A stretch of DNA of 6,611 bases from Alphaproteobacteria bacterium (lineage in GTDB: Bacteria; Pseudomonadota; Alphaproteobacteria; Micavibrionales; UBA1664): assembly GCA_002401195.1 (NCBI GenBank), contig NVSI01000003.1, forward strand, positions 5,463 to 12,073, given 5' to 3'. How positions within the stretch are numbered: the first letter of the stretch is position 1; each line of letters opens with the position of its first letter. Made by a program: the position numbers and the translations under genes. This document shows positions 5,779-6,611 of this stretch, piece after piece. The notes under the pieces were generated by a model that searched no databases, was not told the DNA's origin, and was given only the letters and a program-made list of their open reading frames with translations.

Positions 5779-6372
5779 CTAGAATAGACTATTTATACTC
5801 AGCGCCTTTTCCAGTTTTTTTAGATACTCTTCTTGTGGGATTTCAACACATCCAAATTGTTTCAAATGATCGTTGATAAATTGTGTGTCCAAAAGGGTGA
5901 ATTTTTTGTCTTTAAGATGTTTGACCAACTCAACCAATGCAATTTTACTGGCGTTTGTTTCACGTGAAAACATGCTTTCACCGCAAAAACATGCCCCTTG
6001 TGCCAATCCATACAGACCGCCAATCAATATTTTTTCGGCGCTCCATACTTCGATTGAATGGGCGTGGCCAGCCTTGTGCAGCGCCAAAAACCATGTTTCA
6101 ATATCGTGGTTAATCCATGTGCCTTTTTCATCCCCGCGCGGAGAGGAGGCACATGCGGCAATCACGCCTGCAAAATCGGCGTTTATGGTGACGCTGTAAT
6201 CGCAAGATTTTATAAATTTTTGCAAAGATCGCGGAATATTAAATGTATCCAGAGGAATGATCCCGCGCTGTTCGGGCTCCACCCAATAGGTTTCGCCCGC
6301 GTCGCGCGCGTCAGCCATAGGGAAAATTCCGTTGGCATAGGCGTTGAGAAGGGCATCAATGGGAACACTCAT
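5779..6372 (-). CDS. aat: Leucyl/phenylalanyl-tRNA--protein transferase
   Basis: Aat moves Leu or Phe from aminoacyl-tRNA to the N-terminal Arg or Lys of proteins in the cytoplasm, making them substrates for ClpS-ClpAP. The 197 residues carry the family motifs in order: LLNAYANGIFPMAD (8-21), the YWVEPEQRGIIPLD block (29-42, usually WWSPDPR-x-x-LPLD), TWI (85-87), AHSIEVW (104-110), GGLYGLAQGACFCGESMFSR (118-137), SKIALVELV (142-150) and LLDTQF (160-165) followed by GCVEIP (174-179). The length is normal for the short alphaproteobacterial forms. The ATG at 6372 is chosen because the N-terminus then matches the family. A TTG at 6411 would add 13 hydrophobic residues. No Shine-Dalgarno is visible before either. 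The gene is opposite in strand to the mlaD/DUF2155 block, unlike the co-directional order I recall. Confidence 0.95.
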   Translation of the reverse strand: MSVPIDALLNAYANGIFPMADARDAGETYWVEPEQRGIIPLDTFNIPRSLQKFIKSCDYSVTINADFAGVIAACASSPRGDEKGTWINHDIETWFLALHKAGHAHSIEVWSAEKILIGGLYGLAQGACFCGESMFSRETNASKIALVELVKHLKDKKFTLLDTQFINDHLKQFGCVEIPQEEYLKKLEKALSINSLF

Positions 6373-6395
6373 AATGAAAATAATGCCGAAAAAGC

Positions 6396-6405
6396 CTATC
6401 GATAG
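6396..6405. promoter_or_regulatory. 10-bp palindrome between divergent genes
   Basis: CTATCGATAG is a perfect palindrome in the 59-nt gap between aat and the DUF2062 gene, at about the predicted aat transcription start. It could be an operator, but a 10-bp palindrome in A/T-rich DNA may also be chance. Confidence 0.2.
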
Positions 6406-6414
6406 CCACAATTT

Positions 6415-6442
6415 ACTGTATTATTATGCTCATGAATTTCAA
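6415..6442 (-). promoter_or_regulatory. Possible aat promoter
   Basis: On the minus strand TTGAAA (6442-6437, 5 of 6) is followed after 16 nt by TACAGT (6420-6415, 4 of 6). This would start transcription near 6408 and give a leader of about 36 nt. The -35 lies inside the first codons of the divergent DUF2062 gene. Found by eye; the -10 is weak. Confidence 0.3.
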
Positions 6443-6611
6443 ACGCCGTGTTCCTTTGACAAAAATACAAAAAATACGCGAGGTTGTCTGGCCATCCATG
6501 GGGTGGTGGAGACTCCTTAAATATTACCGTGTGCGCATTATGCGTTTATCGAGCCCGGCGCATAGCATTGCTGCGAATTTGGCGGGTGGCGCGGCCATGT
6601 CGTTCACACCA
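6432..6611 (+). CDS. DUF2062 domain-containing protein (N-terminal part)
   Basis: The first 60 codons of a gene run off the right edge. The sequence MNFKRRVPLTKIQKIREVVW, then PSMGWWRLLKYY (21-32), a basic VRIMRLSSPAHSIA segment (34-47) and NLAGGAAMSFTP (49-60) matches the start of DUF2062 proteins. These typically have a basic head, W-P-x-x-G-W, a positively charged stretch, and then the first membrane helix beginning with A-x-G-x-x-x-S-F-T-P. They are small inner-membrane proteins of unknown function. The start could be ATG 6432 or ATG 6426, two codons earlier; no ribosome site separates them. It is divergent from aat with a 53-59 nt gap. Confidence 0.85.
   Translation, partial: MNFKRRVPLTKIQKIREVVWPSMGWWRLLKYYRVRIMRLSSPAHSIAANLAGGAAMSFTP

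Noticed and set aside
5684..5782. Plus-strand ORF of 32 codons (begins MFERKSYF)
   Set aside because: Most of it is the translation of the REP-like unit (ITRLDRVIQ), a common artefact. It also runs into the end of aat, and nothing protein-like supports it.
5779..6411. Longer aat starting at TTG 6411
   Set aside because: It would add a 13-residue hydrophobic leader not found in Aat proteins; the ATG at 6372 gives the family N-terminus.

Overview
The window reads as chromosomal DNA of an alphaproteobacterium with fairly modest GC content. It carries a complex I accessory subunit of the NDUFA12/17.2 kDa type next to an MlaD-like MCE protein and a DUF2155 protein. This trio, normally followed by aat, is an alphaproteobacterial neighbourhood (recalled from known genomes, not searched here). 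I would not go below class level. A lineage outside the GC-rich Rhizobiales/Rhodobacterales is plausible from base composition.

Layout. Bases 1-92 are a pyrimidine-rich leader. Bases 93-5204 hold five tightly packed plus-strand genes: clpA, a FAD-type oxidoreductase, an NDUFA12-like complex I protein, mlaD and a secreted DUF2155 protein. The gaps are 3, 3 and 38 nt, then an 8-nt overlap, so they probably form one operon. A minus-strand ORF of 72 codons (5215-5433) converges on this block. Bases 5434-5778 contain no credible gene but are rich in structure. On the minus strand they show a candidate promoter, a fold closed by a 9-bp stem, and an 11-bp terminator-like hairpin with a GAAA loop and U tract just ahead of the 72-codon ORF. 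They also hold an imperfect long inverted repeat and a REP-like palindrome. aat (5779-6372, minus) follows, and a DUF2062 gene diverges from it and runs off the right edge.

How the genes fit together. ClpA and Aat are two parts of the bacterial N-degron pathway: Aat adds Leu/Phe to proteins with basic N-termini, and ClpAP degrades them once ClpS delivers them. clpS itself is not visible. The rest of the operon concerns the envelope and respiration: MlaD binds lipid at the inner membrane, DUF2155 is exported, and the NDUFA12-like protein belongs to NADH dehydrogenase. In the order I recall, aat follows DUF2155 on the same strand. Here it is inverted and separated by the small ORF and the structured region, which suggests a rearrangement.

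The best candidate for something undescribed is the minus-strand structured RNA at about 5453-5562 together with the 72-residue protein downstream. Its fold has the geometry of an attenuator or riboswitch leader, and I do not recognise the family with confidence.
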